Assembly (NCBI GenBank): GCA_009841225.1
Contig: VXMF01000014.1
Location: 1 to 64,000 of the forward strand
Source of the DNA: Terriglobia bacterium
GTDB lineage: Bacteria > Acidobacteriota > Terriglobia > Bryobacterales > UBA6623
Length of the DNA: 64,000 nucleotides
Reading direction: 5' to 3'
In this document: positions 45,711 through 54,461 of the stretch, one piece after another
Layout of the letters: each line of letters begins with the position of its first letter
How positions within the stretch are numbered: position 1 is the stretch's first letter
Notes under the pieces: model-generated
The model's database searches: none
Told to the model about the DNA's origin: nothing
The model's input: the letters and a program-made list of their open reading frames with translations, nothing else
Made by a program: the position numbers and the translations under genes

Positions 45711-48700
45711 ACAGGAACTCGCTGGAATTTAGGAGCCCCCAGCACAGGGATTCCAAGCCGTGATCTTGGACAAGCCGCCTGCTGCTCGCCATTTCGCGCC
45801 CGTTCGGGGAGCGTCCGTATGCCAGAGCGAACGCACGCCGGATACGCGCGTCCCGTTGCGGCGATTCTCGGCGAAGCCGAGCGCCAAAGCCCTCCACCCG
45901 TTGCTGGACGAACGCGCTGTTCATCAGGCTCAGCGCCTGCAAGGCGGTCGTTGTGGAGCGTCTTTGGGGCGTCTTGACCGCCGGCAGCGGACAGTCCAAC
46001 GCCTCGAGCATGGGGTCCCCCGCCGTAATGACGTTCATCCGGTACACGGTCCGGCGGCGGCGGTCCGGCGTGTCGCCGTGCGTGAGCAGGTAGCGCTTCA
46101 GAGAGCCGCGCGCGTCGCCGTACTCGAATGGGCGGAAGCTCGGTCCGTTGAATGCGCGATTTAGGTCCCCGCTTACGGCCAGCATGCTGTCCCGCACGGA
46201 CTCCGCGTCCAAGCGGCGCGGGAGGAACCTCCACAACAGGCGGTTGTCGGCATCTTGGGCAGCGGCGCTTGGGTCGAATCGCGAGGACTGGCGGAATGCC
46301 CGCGACATCAGGACGCGCTTGTGGAGAGCCTTCAGGCTCCAGCCTTGGCGAACGAAGTCGGAGGCGAGCCAGTCCAGTAGCCCCGGGTGAGTGGGCTGGC
46401 CGCCGTTGAAGCCTAGGTCGCTAGGATTGGTCACGAAGCCGTGCCCGAAGTGATGCTGCCAGACCCGGTTGACGATGGCGCGGGCGAAGAGTGGGTTAGA
46501 CGGATGCGCGATCCATTCCGCCATCGCCAAGCGCCGTTCCCCATCGTCGGCCCGAGGGGAAAGGTCGAGGTCTGCCCGCAAGCCTTGGACGCACGATAAT
46601 CCTGCCGGGCCAACCTGCCTGCCAACCTGGTCAACCTTGCCCCCGAGCAGGACGTGCGTCGGCTCGCTCGGACGGATCGCTGCGGCATAGGCCAGCTTGG
46701 GTTTCGGAAGGCCCTTCAGCTCGGCCGCCAACCGTTCGCGCTCAACTTCCAGCGTCGCGATCCGCTCGCGCTCTGACGGCGGCATTCGTTCCCCCAATCG
46801 CGCAGCGTCGAAGTTTTCTATGCCGGCTGCGTACGAGGCCGCGACCTGGTCAGCGGACAGCGCCTCGTCGTACAGGCGCGCCTCTGAGACCCGAAAGTGC
46901 TGGTTTGCCTCGAATCGCACCAATGCGTCGCCGCTGCGGTAGATCTGGAGGCGGCTGGCCGGAACCGAGGGATCCGGCAAGTATGGTTTCCCGTGCAGTT
47001 CGCCATCTCGGAATACTGTGATGGTGCCGTCGTTGCGATAGGAGATGGCAACGTGGACGCGCTTGCCGGGCTCGAGCGCCTCGTCCGAGCCCCCCGAATC
47101 TTGCGATCGGAAGCTGCCGATGGAGTAGTTCTCCCAGCGAGGGGAGTCACCGGGCACGAAGCGGATTGCATCGACCGAGGCCCCGCGAAAGCCGCTGAGG
47201 CTGCGAAGCTCCATGACCGTCTGGGCCTTTTTGGGAATGCTGTCGACCTCGAGCCAAGCCTCAAGAGTCTTCTCCGCGATATCGCTTGCAATCAGCGCGC
47301 TAACGCCGAAATTGGGAACGATTCCTGGGTCGTCCTGGTCCCCTTGCGGCAGGTCTGGAGACTCGTCCCGGCCGGGGATCTTGCGGAACGCGCCGGAGTG
47401 TGCCTCGGCGTCGCCCAAGAAGCGCAAGTGCAGCGGCGCGAAGTCCGAGCGGCCGTCGACGTCAAACGTCCAGCGCGCCAGAGGGGAGGGCGCGCCGCCG
47501 TCAACATCTGCCGGCCGTACCCTGCGGTACAGGTCTCCGAGCTCAGATTCGATCTGCTCAAGGCGCCGCTCGACACCGGCTATGCGCTGGTCCCGGTCCT
47601 GCTTCTCTCGCGGCGTCAGCAGTGGCCTGCCGTGAGGCAGGAAGATGTCTAGGCCGGCTTCAGGCACTGGCTGGGTCGGGGGCCAGACGGCTTGGAACGC
47701 CGCCTTCATCTGGTAGTACTCTTCCTGTGCGATCGGGTCGAACTTGTGATCGTGACAGCGGGCGCAATTTACGGTGAGGCCCAAGAAGGTCTGAGTGACC
47801 GTGCCCAGCATGTCCTCGAGCAAGTCCTCTCGGATCAGGGCTCGCTCGTCCGCAAGGGCCGAGGTCAGGCCCACGGCATCGACCGGGCCTAGCGTGAGCA
47901 TCGTGGTCGCGACGATCGAGTCGTGGGTGACCGGTTCGGCCACGTCGCCCGCCAGCTGCTCGATCGCGAACTGGCGGTAGGGCTTGTCGTCGTTGAAGCT
48001 GCGGATCAGATAGTCGCGATAGGGCCAGGCGTGCTCGCGGGGCAGGTCTCGCTCGAATCCCTCGCTCTCGGCGAACCGGACCAAGTCCAGCCAGTGCCGC
48101 GCCCAGCGCTCGCCGTAGTGCGGCGACGCCAGCAAGCGGTCCACGAGCCTCTCGTAAGCGTCAGGAGAGGCATCGTTCAGGAATGCCTCGATCTGAGCTG
48201 GTTCAGGTGGCAGGCCGATCAGCGTATACGAAACTCGACGAATCAAGTCCCTGCGTCCGGCCGGTGGTGCCGGCAGCAAGCCCTCGGTGGCAAGTCTGGA
48301 GAAGATCCACCGGTCAATCGCGCTCGCTTGCCAGTCCGGCGGGGCGGATTCCGAGGTTGGAGGCGCATGGCTGCCAAGCGGCTGCAGCGACCACCAGTCC
48401 AGTCCGGCGCGGCGCTCTTCGATCGGTTCCGGCCATGCCGCGCCCGCAACAATCCATTCGCGCAAGTCCTGTCTTTCGTCAGCCGGAAGCGGAGACCCCG
48501 GTGGCATCTCGTCGCCCAAGATTCGAGCGACTAACAGGCTTCCGCCGGGATCGCCTGGCGCAAGCGCCGGACCCCTCGTGCCGCCCCTCAGTGCGCTGGC
48601 GCGGGTGGAGAGATCCAAGTGGCCTTGTTGGACGCTCGGACCGTGGCACTGGATGCAGCGCCGCTCCAAGATCTCGGTCGCGTTCGGTGCCGGTGGCCCC

Positions 48701-48759
48701 GGCGCGGCGTAAAGGGCCCCGCAGTGGAGGAGCATTGCGATGAACAGCGCTTGAAACAC
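45700..48759 (-). CDS. Secreted PSCyt1/DUF1549/LamG/DUF1553 protein
   Basis: About 1019 residues from GTG 48759, where a signal peptide starts (ALFIAMLLHCGALYAA); an ATG at 48849 would add 30 residues. A PSCyt1 heme site CIQCH lies near residue 38. DUF1549 follows (IDRWIFSRLATEGL, YTLIGLPPEPAQIEAFL). A LamG/concanavalin-like module sits around residues 450-640 (TLEAWLEVDSIPKKAQTV, VHVAISYRNDGTITVFRDGE). DUF1553 is C-terminal (NRVWQHHFGHGFV, MSRAFRQSSRFD, RRLDAESVRDSM). Its end overlaps the DUF1501 gene by 11 bp. The lectin-like insert suggests glycan binding. Confidence 0.88.
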   Translation of the reverse strand: MFQALFIAMLLHCGALYAAPGPPAPNATEILERRCIQCHGPSVQQGHLDLSTRASALRGGTRGPALAPGDPGGSLLVARILGDEMPPGSPLPADERQDLREWIVAGAAWPEPIEERRAGLDWWSLQPLGSHAPPTSESAPPDWQASAIDRWIFSRLATEGLLPAPPAGRRDLIRRVSYTLIGLPPEPAQIEAFLNDASPDAYERLVDRLLASPHYGERWARHWLDLVRFAESEGFERDLPREHAWPYRDYLIRSFNDDKPYRQFAIEQLAGDVAEPVTHDSIVATTMLTLGPVDAVGLTSALADERALIREDLLEDMLGTVTQTFLGLTVNCARCHDHKFDPIAQEEYYQMKAAFQAVWPPTQPVPEAGLDIFLPHGRPLLTPREKQDRDQRIAGVERRLEQIESELGDLYRRVRPADVDGGAPSPLARWTFDVDGRSDFAPLHLRFLGDAEAHSGAFRKIPGRDESPDLPQGDQDDPGIVPNFGVSALIASDIAEKTLEAWLEVDSIPKKAQTVMELRSLSGFRGASVDAIRFVPGDSPRWENYSIGSFRSQDSGGSDEALEPGKRVHVAISYRNDGTITVFRDGELHGKPYLPDPSVPASRLQIYRSGDALVRFEANQHFRVSEARLYDEALSADQVAASYAAGIENFDAARLGERMPPSERERIATLEVERERLAAELKGLPKPKLAYAAAIRPSEPTHVLLGGKVDQVGRQVGPAGLSCVQGLRADLDLSPRADDGERRLAMAEWIAHPSNPLFARAIVNRVWQHHFGHGFVTNPSDLGFNGGQPTHPGLLDWLASDFVRQGWSLKALHKRVLMSRAFRQSSRFDPSAAAQDADNRLLWRFLPRRLDAESVRDSMLAVSGDLNRAFNGPSFRPFEYGDARGSLKRYLLTHGDTPDRRRRTVYRMNVITAGDPMLEALDCPLPAVKTPQRRSTTTALQALSLMNSAFVQQRVEGFGARLRRESPQRDARIRRAFALAYGRSPNGREMASSRRLVQDHGLESLCWGLLNSSEFLYVR

Positions 48760-49106
48760 GGAAGAGCCGCCTCTCGGCGGGCGGCTTCGACGAGCGTTCG
48801 GTCCGAGATCCGGCTGAGACCCGCACCAAGACTGACCGGAGTTTGCCATCCGTTCCGAGACCCGCGGTCTCCGTTACAGGCAAGCTTAGCGCCCGGAGCG
48901 GATGGCTGCAAGAGTTCGCCCAGGCTTCCGAAGCTGCCCCGCCGCAGGCGGTCTTTGCGGCCGCTCGCGTTCGTTGTCAGTGCGAAACGCCGACGGAGCA
49001 ATAGTGATCGTACGGGCCGAATCGGACCGATACAGCTGGTCTTAGGCGACTGTGTGCAACCATAGACGCAGAGCGCGGGCTTGGGCCCTGTGCTCGGACG
49101 TGTCGC
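48760..49106. other. Divergent intergenic region
   Basis: About 350 bases between the divergent DUF1549 gene and the small protein gene at 49107. The part up to 48849 could be coding if the upstream ATG of the DUF1549 gene is used. Otherwise no gene, hairpin or clear promoter pair is seen. Confidence 0.4.
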
Positions 49107-49598
49107 ATGCAGTGGACTCGTACGACCGCCGGCGGCGGACTACTCGGAGCGTTCCTAGTAGCCGGTGCCATCATCGCCTACAACTGGGGAGCGACACCAC
49201 GTTTAGACGGTCGAATTACGGAGGTGCGGACGTTAGGCATGGACGCCAACAGCTCCGTGGCGATCGTCAACTTCGAGGCCACGAACACGTCGAATTACGA
49301 CGTTGCGATCAACTACCGCGAGGTCGAGGTGGTGGACGAGGCGGGCAACATCAGACTGGGCCGGATCCTGAGCGTATTCGACGTCGAGCAGCTTTTCAAG
49401 TACTACCCGGCTCTGGGCGGAATGAAGGACGAGCCGTTGCTGGACGAGCGCTATATCGCACCTGGAGAATTGTTTCGCGGCCTGACCGCAGCTCGGTTTG
49501 AGATCCCCAAGCACGAACTGGACGTGCGTCAGGAGCTTGTGTTTCGGACTGTCGATACCAAGAGCCGCAAGACGGAGATTCGCCTTGCTGCCGAGTAG
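49107..49598 (+). CDS. Exported or membrane-anchored protein of unknown function
   Basis: A 163-residue protein with one N-terminal hydrophobic segment (GGGLLGAFLVAGAIIAYNW) and a soluble part likely to be periplasmic. The soluble part has alternating beta strands such as SVAIVNFEATNTSNYDVAI and REVEVVDEAGNI, which look like a small immunoglobulin-like fold. I do not recognise a named family. It ends 5 bases before the NifU-like gene, so the two are probably cotranscribed, although a functional link is not evident. Confidence 0.6.
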   Translation: MQWTRTTAGGGLLGAFLVAGAIIAYNWGATPRLDGRITEVRTLGMDANSSVAIVNFEATNTSNYDVAINYREVEVVDEAGNIRLGRILSVFDVEQLFKYYPALGGMKDEPLLDERYIAPGELFRGLTAARFEIPKHELDVRQELVFRTVDTKSRKTEIRLAAE

Positions 49599-49603
49599 GC
49601 GAG

Positions 49604-49972
49604 GTGTCTGTGTTTAGCGAGACGCTGCTAGATCACTTCAGGAACCCGCGTCGCGTCGGTTCGCTAGATCCGCCCGCCGTGACGGTGCGTGTGGAGAATC
49701 CGGTCTGCGGCGACATCTTGACGCTCTCGGCGAACGTAGGGAACGGCGTCGTGCGCGAGGTTCGCTTCAAGGCGCGCGGCTGCACTGCGTCGATCGCCGC
49801 CGGTTCCGTGCTAACGGACCTGATCTCGGGAGCATCGGGTCCGGATCTGCGCAGGATAGATGCCAGCAAGGTCGAGGCGGCGCTGGGCGGCCTGCCGAAC
49901 GAGTCCAAGCACGTCGCACGCTTGGCCAGTGACGCTGCGAGCGCCTTGGCGGACAGGCTTGCGGCCCCCTAG
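49604..49972 (+). CDS. NifU/IscU-like iron-sulfur scaffold, one cluster cysteine missing
   Basis: A 122-residue protein starting at GTG. The N-terminus ETLLDHFRNPRRVG and the NPVCGD box with FKARGCTASIAAGS are typical of NifU N-terminal/SufU scaffolds and supply two cysteines and the Asp. The third cysteine normally lies near the C-terminal LPxRxxCA segment; here the text reads LPNESKHVARLASDA, so it is absent. Either a histidine replaces it (His at about residue 105) or cluster assembly differs. Such shortened forms are seen in some acidobacteria as far as I recall, but I could not check. No isc or suf genes are adjacent. Confidence 0.83.
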   Translation: MSVFSETLLDHFRNPRRVGSLDPPAVTVRVENPVCGDILTLSANVGNGVVREVRFKARGCTASIAAGSVLTDLISGASGPDLRRIDASKVEAALGGLPNESKHVARLASDAASALADRLAAP

Positions 49973-49978
49973 CTTGGG

Positions 49979-50000
49979 GTTGGCCGGTCGGCCTGCCAAC
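49979..50000. terminator. Candidate terminator hairpin
   Basis: GTTGGC and GCCAAC form a 6-bp stem around a 10-base loop just after the scaffold gene and before the convergent transporter gene end. No T-run, so support is weak. Confidence 0.28.
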
Positions 50001-50016
50001 GCAATGATCTCGGCAG

Positions 50017-51366
50017 TCAGCCGCTAGGCTGCGCCGAGGTCTCGCGATCTCGAAAGATCGCCAAGAAAAGCGCCAGAACCAATGCCGACAGCCCTGCTGG
50101 CAGCGCCCAAATCGCCTGCCAGTCAATCAAGCCCTGGGCCTCGTCAAGCTTGGAACGCTGCTCAGCCTGCAAGGCTTGGACTTCGGCGTCAGGTGCACCA
50201 GACTCTTGCAGGCGCGCCAGTTCGGTGCCCAATTCCTGCACTTCGGCGCTCAAACTGCGCGATTCTTGGGGTGTGTTGCGCTCTTCCCACACGCCCGCCA
50301 CCCGGGCGCCGATGAGCATCCCCAGTCCTAGCGTGAACAGTACCAGCATGCCCTGCGCCTGGGCCCGGATCTCCTTGCGGGCGGCCATGTCGGTATAGAT
50401 CTGGCCGGTCACGAACAGGAAGTCGTAGCAGATGCCGTGGAGGATGATCCCGGCGTACATCATCCACACGACGGCATCCGCCGTGCCGAGAGCGAACAGC
50501 GCGTAGCGCAGGAGCCAGGCCAGCATTCCGATGGCCAGCATCCACTTCACGCCCAGCCGCCTGAAGAACAGCGGCATCAGCAGCATGAACACAATCTCTG
50601 AGATCTGCCCGTAGCTCATGGCTTGCGTGACATCGGCGATACCGGCCAGTTGGACGGCCTTGGCCGCCAGCTGGAAATAGAAGGCCAGCGGGATGCAAAT
50701 CAGGAAGGTGCTCAGCATGAAGACCGCGAACGATGGCTTGCGGAACAGTTCGAATGCATCCGCGCCCGCCAGCTCCCGCAACGAAGTGGCCTTGCCCGCC
50801 GACGGGGGAGGGGTGTGCGGGAGCGTGAGGCTATACAAGCCCATGAGCACGCCGGCCGCTCCGGTCAGCTGGAACATCTGGAGTTGATCGCCCCAGCCGA
50901 TCCAGGCCAGCGAGAATCCAGCGGCGATCCAGCCGATGGTGCCGAAGACGCGGATGCGCGGGAATTGTGCCTGCGAGTCGGTGACGTGGTGCAGGGCAAG
51001 GGAGTTCGTCAGCGCGAGGGTAGGGAAGTAGCACAGCGTATGCGCCAAGAACACGATGTTGATGGTGGACGGCGACGCCGGTGCGGCCGGGTCCATCAAA
51101 GCGGCGGCGAGGAACATGCAGCCGCCGGCAAGGACATGCAAGGCGCAGAGGATCTTCTCCGTCGCGAAGAAGCGATCCGCGACCATCCCTACGAAGAACG
51201 GCGAGATGATGCAAGCCAGCGGCCCGACGGCGTACGTCCAACCGAGATCGTCGCCGCTGAACCCGATCTTGACTAGGTACAGCGGCGCCCCGACATACCA
51301 AGCCCCCCAGACGAAGAATTGGAGGAACATCATCGCGCCGAGGCGCGTTCCCATGCCGCCGAGCAT
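50017..51366 (-). CDS. Nucleoside:H+ symporter family MFS transporter (NupG-like)
   Basis: A 449-residue protein with about 12 membrane helices. The start has MFLQFFVWGAWYVGAPLYL and the first cytoplasmic loop reads FVGMVADRFFATEKIL, a pattern of the NupG/XapB nucleoside transporters. A cytoplasmic or periplasmic insertion with coiled-coil text (QELGTELARLQESGAPDAEVQALQAEQ in part) stands between helices 11 and 12, an unusual addition for the family. Uptake of nucleosides is inferred from family; a second ATG at 51354 is an alternative start. Convergent with the scaffold gene. Confidence 0.82.
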   Translation of the reverse strand: MLGGMGTRLGAMMFLQFFVWGAWYVGAPLYLVKIGFSGDDLGWTYAVGPLACIISPFFVGMVADRFFATEKILCALHVLAGGCMFLAAALMDPAAPASPSTINIVFLAHTLCYFPTLALTNSLALHHVTDSQAQFPRIRVFGTIGWIAAGFSLAWIGWGDQLQMFQLTGAAGVLMGLYSLTLPHTPPPSAGKATSLRELAGADAFELFRKPSFAVFMLSTFLICIPLAFYFQLAAKAVQLAGIADVTQAMSYGQISEIVFMLLMPLFFRRLGVKWMLAIGMLAWLLRYALFALGTADAVVWMMYAGIILHGICYDFLFVTGQIYTDMAARKEIRAQAQGMLVLFTLGLGMLIGARVAGVWEERNTPQESRSLSAEVQELGTELARLQESGAPDAEVQALQAEQRSKLDEAQGLIDWQAIWALPAGLSALVLALFLAIFRDRETSAQPSG

Positions 51367-51483
51367 CGCCCCATTGTAGGTGGCGGCCTGCGCACTGGGC
51401 GCTGCGCCCCCGCAACGGGAGTCAAGTAGGCGAGGGGGATGGCCCGCACGGGGACTTGCCCCGGGCTGAGCTTAAGCTAAGGA

Positions 51484-52032
51484 ATGCCGATGGTTGGCGT
51501 GTCCCGAACATCCAGCAAACTGGCCCCCGAATCGCTCTACGAGTACGCTCTGAGAGTGCTTGGGAGGCGTCCGCATACCTCGGCCGAGTTGCGCGCGAAG
51601 CTGGCCAGGCGGACCGCCGAGGAGAGTGCCGTCGACGCTGTGATTTCCAGGCTCCGGGACAACGGCTACGTGGATGACGAGCTAGTGGCGGAGTCCCATT
51701 CAGAATTCCGCCGTGACTACGCCTTAGTCGGCCACAAGCGGGTGTTGGACGAACTGCGTCGTCGTGGTGTGGAAACGTCCACCGCCGAGCGGGTCGTCGA
51801 GGAAGTGTATGACGAAGCGGATGAGGCCGAACTCGCGCGGGGCTTTCTGCGCCGTAAGCTTGGGCAAGACCTCGCAGGCGTCAAGATCAATGGGCGGCGG
51901 GAGCTGAATCGCCTATACGGCGCGCTAGCGAGGGCGGGGTTCGAGTCCCATGTGATCGCTGATGTCCTGCGCGAAGTCTCTGAGGACGATGAATTGCTCG
52001 ATGCCTTGGCGAATGTTGACGTAGGCGATTGA
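51484..52032 (+). CDS. recX: Regulatory protein RecX
   Basis: A 182-residue helical protein that modulates RecA filament activity. The three tandem three-helix repeats are visible: YEYALRVLGRRPHTSAELRAKL with VISRLRDNGYVDDE in the first, then RRDYALVGHKRVLDELRRRGV, then LARGFLRRKLG and the final LYGALARAGFESHVIADVL. Length is normal. recA is not adjacent, as is common outside actinobacteria. ATG at 51484 is preceded by AAGGA about four bases upstream. Confidence 0.88.
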   Translation: MPMVGVSRTSSKLAPESLYEYALRVLGRRPHTSAELRAKLARRTAEESAVDAVISRLRDNGYVDDELVAESHSEFRRDYALVGHKRVLDELRRRGVETSTAERVVEEVYDEADEAELARGFLRRKLGQDLAGVKINGRRELNRLYGALARAGFESHVIADVLREVSEDDELLDALANVDVGD

Positions 52033-52087
52033 CTTTCTGAACTGGATCCTAACGGTCCCCTACCTCGAATCGCTGACACGAAGTTCG

Positions 52088-53248
52088 ATGCTTGTTGCGG
52101 GAATCATGAGCGGGACGTCCGTGGACGGCATCGACGTCGCCTTGGTCGAGCTTAGCGGAGAGGCTGCATCGCTCCGCTGCCGCTTGATCGCCTATCGCGA
52201 AATCCCGTTTCCGGACCCGGTCCGGGACGAGGTGCTAGCTGTGTCGGACGCCGTCGTAGCGACTTCGCGGATCAGCCAGCTTGATTTCTTACTGGGAGAA
52301 CTGTTCGGACAAGCCGTGATCGAGGCCTGCGACCGCTCTGACGTGGCAGTAAGCCGATTGGACCTCGTGGGATCGCACGGCCAGACCATCTATCACCAAG
52401 GCGAGCGGGAACGCTGGCACGGTTTCGAACTCGCGAGCACACTCCAAATTGGCGAGGCCGCTTGCATCGCCCGAGCCTGCGGCGTGCCCGTGGTGTCTGA
52501 CTTCAGACCCGCGGATATCGCCGCGGGCGGGATTGGTGCCCCGCTCGTGCCCTATGTCGACTACCTGCTTTTCAAGAGCGATGCGACGAGTCGCGTAGTG
52601 CTGAACATCGGCGGCATAGCGAACCTATCCGCACTGCCCGCCGGCCAGGACGCCCGGGCAGTTGTCGCGTTCGACACCGGTCCGGGAAATATGGTCATGG
52701 ATCAATTGATCACGCACTTCACGGACGGAGAGCAGCGTTACGACTGCGATGGCAGGATGGCCTTGAGCGGCCAGGCCGACGAGTCATTTGTTGACGAACT
52801 GCTCGCGGACTCCTGGTATGCGCTGCCAGCCCCGAAGAGCACTGGCCGAGAGCGCTTCGGAAAGCGCTTCGCCATGCGCATTTTGGATCGGAGCCTCTCC
52901 CCGGCAGACGCCATGGCCACTGCAGCGGACTTGACCGCGCGCAGCGTCCTGCTCGGCTTGGAACGGTGGGTGCGCCCTGTCATGCCGGTGGAGCAACTGC
53001 TTGTCTCCGGTGGGGGATGGCGCAACCCGGCCATCGTGCAGCCGCTGAAGGACGGCCTGGCGGGGACGCATGTCGGGCCTACCGATGATCTCGGCGTTCC
53101 CGCGGGGGCCAAGGAAGCGATCGCATTCGCCGTGCTTGCCTACGAGTCCTACCACGGGCGGCCCGGCAACCTGCCATCCGCCACAGGGGCGGAGAGGCCG
53201 GTCGTGCTGGGCAAGATTTCCCAGCCGGGCGGCGTCCCGACAGACTAG
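52088..53248 (+). CDS. anmK: Anhydro-N-acetylmuramic acid kinase
   Basis: A 386-residue kinase that opens 1,6-anhydro-MurNAc and phosphorylates it in peptidoglycan recycling. Diagnostic sequences are the N-terminal GIMSGTSVDGIDVALVE, the active-site SHGQTIYHQ, VSDFRPADIAAGGIGAPLVPYVDYLLF, NIGGIANLS and DTGPGNMVMDQL. The C-terminal region has LLVSGGGWRNP. Length is normal. It is 55 bases after recX and 64 bases before the CbiZ gene, in the same direction; no other recycling genes (murQ, nagZ) are in the window. Confidence 0.95.
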   Translation: MLVAGIMSGTSVDGIDVALVELSGEAASLRCRLIAYREIPFPDPVRDEVLAVSDAVVATSRISQLDFLLGELFGQAVIEACDRSDVAVSRLDLVGSHGQTIYHQGERERWHGFELASTLQIGEAACIARACGVPVVSDFRPADIAAGGIGAPLVPYVDYLLFKSDATSRVVLNIGGIANLSALPAGQDARAVVAFDTGPGNMVMDQLITHFTDGEQRYDCDGRMALSGQADESFVDELLADSWYALPAPKSTGRERFGKRFAMRILDRSLSPADAMATAADLTARSVLLGLERWVRPVMPVEQLLVSGGGWRNPAIVQPLKDGLAGTHVGPTDDLGVPAGAKEAIAFAVLAYESYHGRPGNLPSATGAERPVVLGKISQPGGVPTD

Positions 53249-53312
53249 ACAACGCGGTTCCAGGCGGTGGAACCTCGCTCCGGTCCTTGGCGATAATCGG
53301 GACTCGTGACCT

Positions 53313-54461
53313 ATGCCTGCCTCCGAACTCTCCCAGCTAGCTGAGACTGTGTGGGCCAGCGACCAGTTCTCCGCTCGCCGCCTCGGCCGCTATTTCCTGG
53401 TGGAGTTGAGATCGCCTCACCGCGTGCTGAGCACCTCGGCGCACTGCGGGGGCGAACAGGAGGGCGTCCGGTTTCTCGTCAACCACCAAAGCTGCGAGGG
53501 CCGCGGCGACACCGAAAGGCAAGCGCTTATCGCTGAAATGGGGCTCGCTCGCTACCACCTCGAGGTGTGTGCCGAGCTCGGGATCGACCCGGACCGGACG
53601 GCCTTAATGGGAACTGCGGCAAGCATGGCGTGCGTCACGCACCGCCACCGCGAATTCGGGGATCTGCAGGTGGATGCCTTCGTGTCGGCAGGCGTCAAGG
53701 GAAACGCGACGACGGCGGGGGATCCGGCTCGATGGGTCGAAACAGAGAATGGCTGGGCGGAAGCGTCGCGGTACGAAGGGACGATTAACGTCATCCTCGT
53801 TCTCGGCTTCTCGATTTCCGCTCCGGCTCTGGCCAGCGCCGTCATGACCATGACTGAAGCCAAATCGGCCGCGCTGGCCGAGCTCGCCGTGCCAAGCCTT
53901 TCCTCCTCCTCTGTTGCGACCGGCACCGGCACGGACCAGTTTTGCCTGGCCCATCCTCTCGACTCCGCAGGAAGGCCCAAGCAGTCCACCAGTACCCATG
54001 TGAAGGCCGGAGAGATCATCGGCGTCGCTGTCAAGGAGGCCGTCAAAGAGGCGCTGCGCTGGCAGAACGGGCTCGAGCCGTCTTACACCCGCGGGTTTTT
54101 CCATGCGCTAGGCCGCTTTGGCCTGACGCAGGAGCGCGTGCTGGAGTATCTGCGAGGCGAGCTCTCCGAGCGCCAGTTTGCGCTACTCGCCGACAACCTG
54201 CAGGCTGTCTTCTACGAGCCGGGTGTGGGTGCGGCCGCTCACGCGCTGGCGGCGGTGCTGGACCGCGTTAGATGCGGCACACTGCCGGAGGCAGCTGTCG
54301 GGGAAACCGTCCGACAACAGGCTGCCTGCCTAGCATCCTGCGTGGCCGCGCGGCCGCAGCACTGGCCCGTCCTCTATGCGGCATTGAGCAGCGGGGATGA
54401 GGATCCGCCGGAGCTCATTCTGCGCGCGGTTGCCCAGGGCTGGAAGGCGAAGTGGGCCTAA
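53313..54461 (+). CDS. cbiZ: Adenosylcobinamide amidohydrolase
   Basis: A 382-residue enzyme that removes the aminopropanol side chain of adenosylcobinamide to give adenosylcobyric acid in cobamide salvage. The CbiZ domain shows VLSTSAHCGGEQEGVRFLVNH, GTAASMACVTHRHREFGDL, DAFVSAGVKGNA and a late ATGTGTDQFCLAHPLD stretch. The C-terminal roughly 100 residues are helical and extend beyond the core domain. The next gene, cbiB, overlaps it by 10 bp, so the pair acts in sequence: CbiZ makes adenosylcobyric acid and CbiB re-attaches an aminopropanol arm. No cobalamin riboswitch was recognised upstream. Confidence 0.88.
   Translation: MPASELSQLAETVWASDQFSARRLGRYFLVELRSPHRVLSTSAHCGGEQEGVRFLVNHQSCEGRGDTERQALIAEMGLARYHLEVCAELGIDPDRTALMGTAASMACVTHRHREFGDLQVDAFVSAGVKGNATTAGDPARWVETENGWAEASRYEGTINVILVLGFSISAPALASAVMTMTEAKSAALAELAVPSLSSSSVATGTGTDQFCLAHPLDSAGRPKQSTSTHVKAGEIIGVAVKEAVKEALRWQNGLEPSYTRGFFHALGRFGLTQERVLEYLRGELSERQFALLADNLQAVFYEPGVGAAAHALAAVLDRVRCGTLPEAAVGETVRQQAACLASCVAARPQHWPVLYAALSSGDEDPPELILRAVAQGWKAKWA

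Noticed and set aside
51934..51948. GGGGTTCGAGTCCCA resembling a tRNA T-loop
   Set aside because: It lies inside the recX reading frame, and no acceptor or anticodon stem can be folded around it.
53249..53312. Possible cobalamin riboswitch upstream of cbiZ
   Set aside because: The gap is only 64 bases and lacks the B12-box text; no room for the aptamer without entering anmK.
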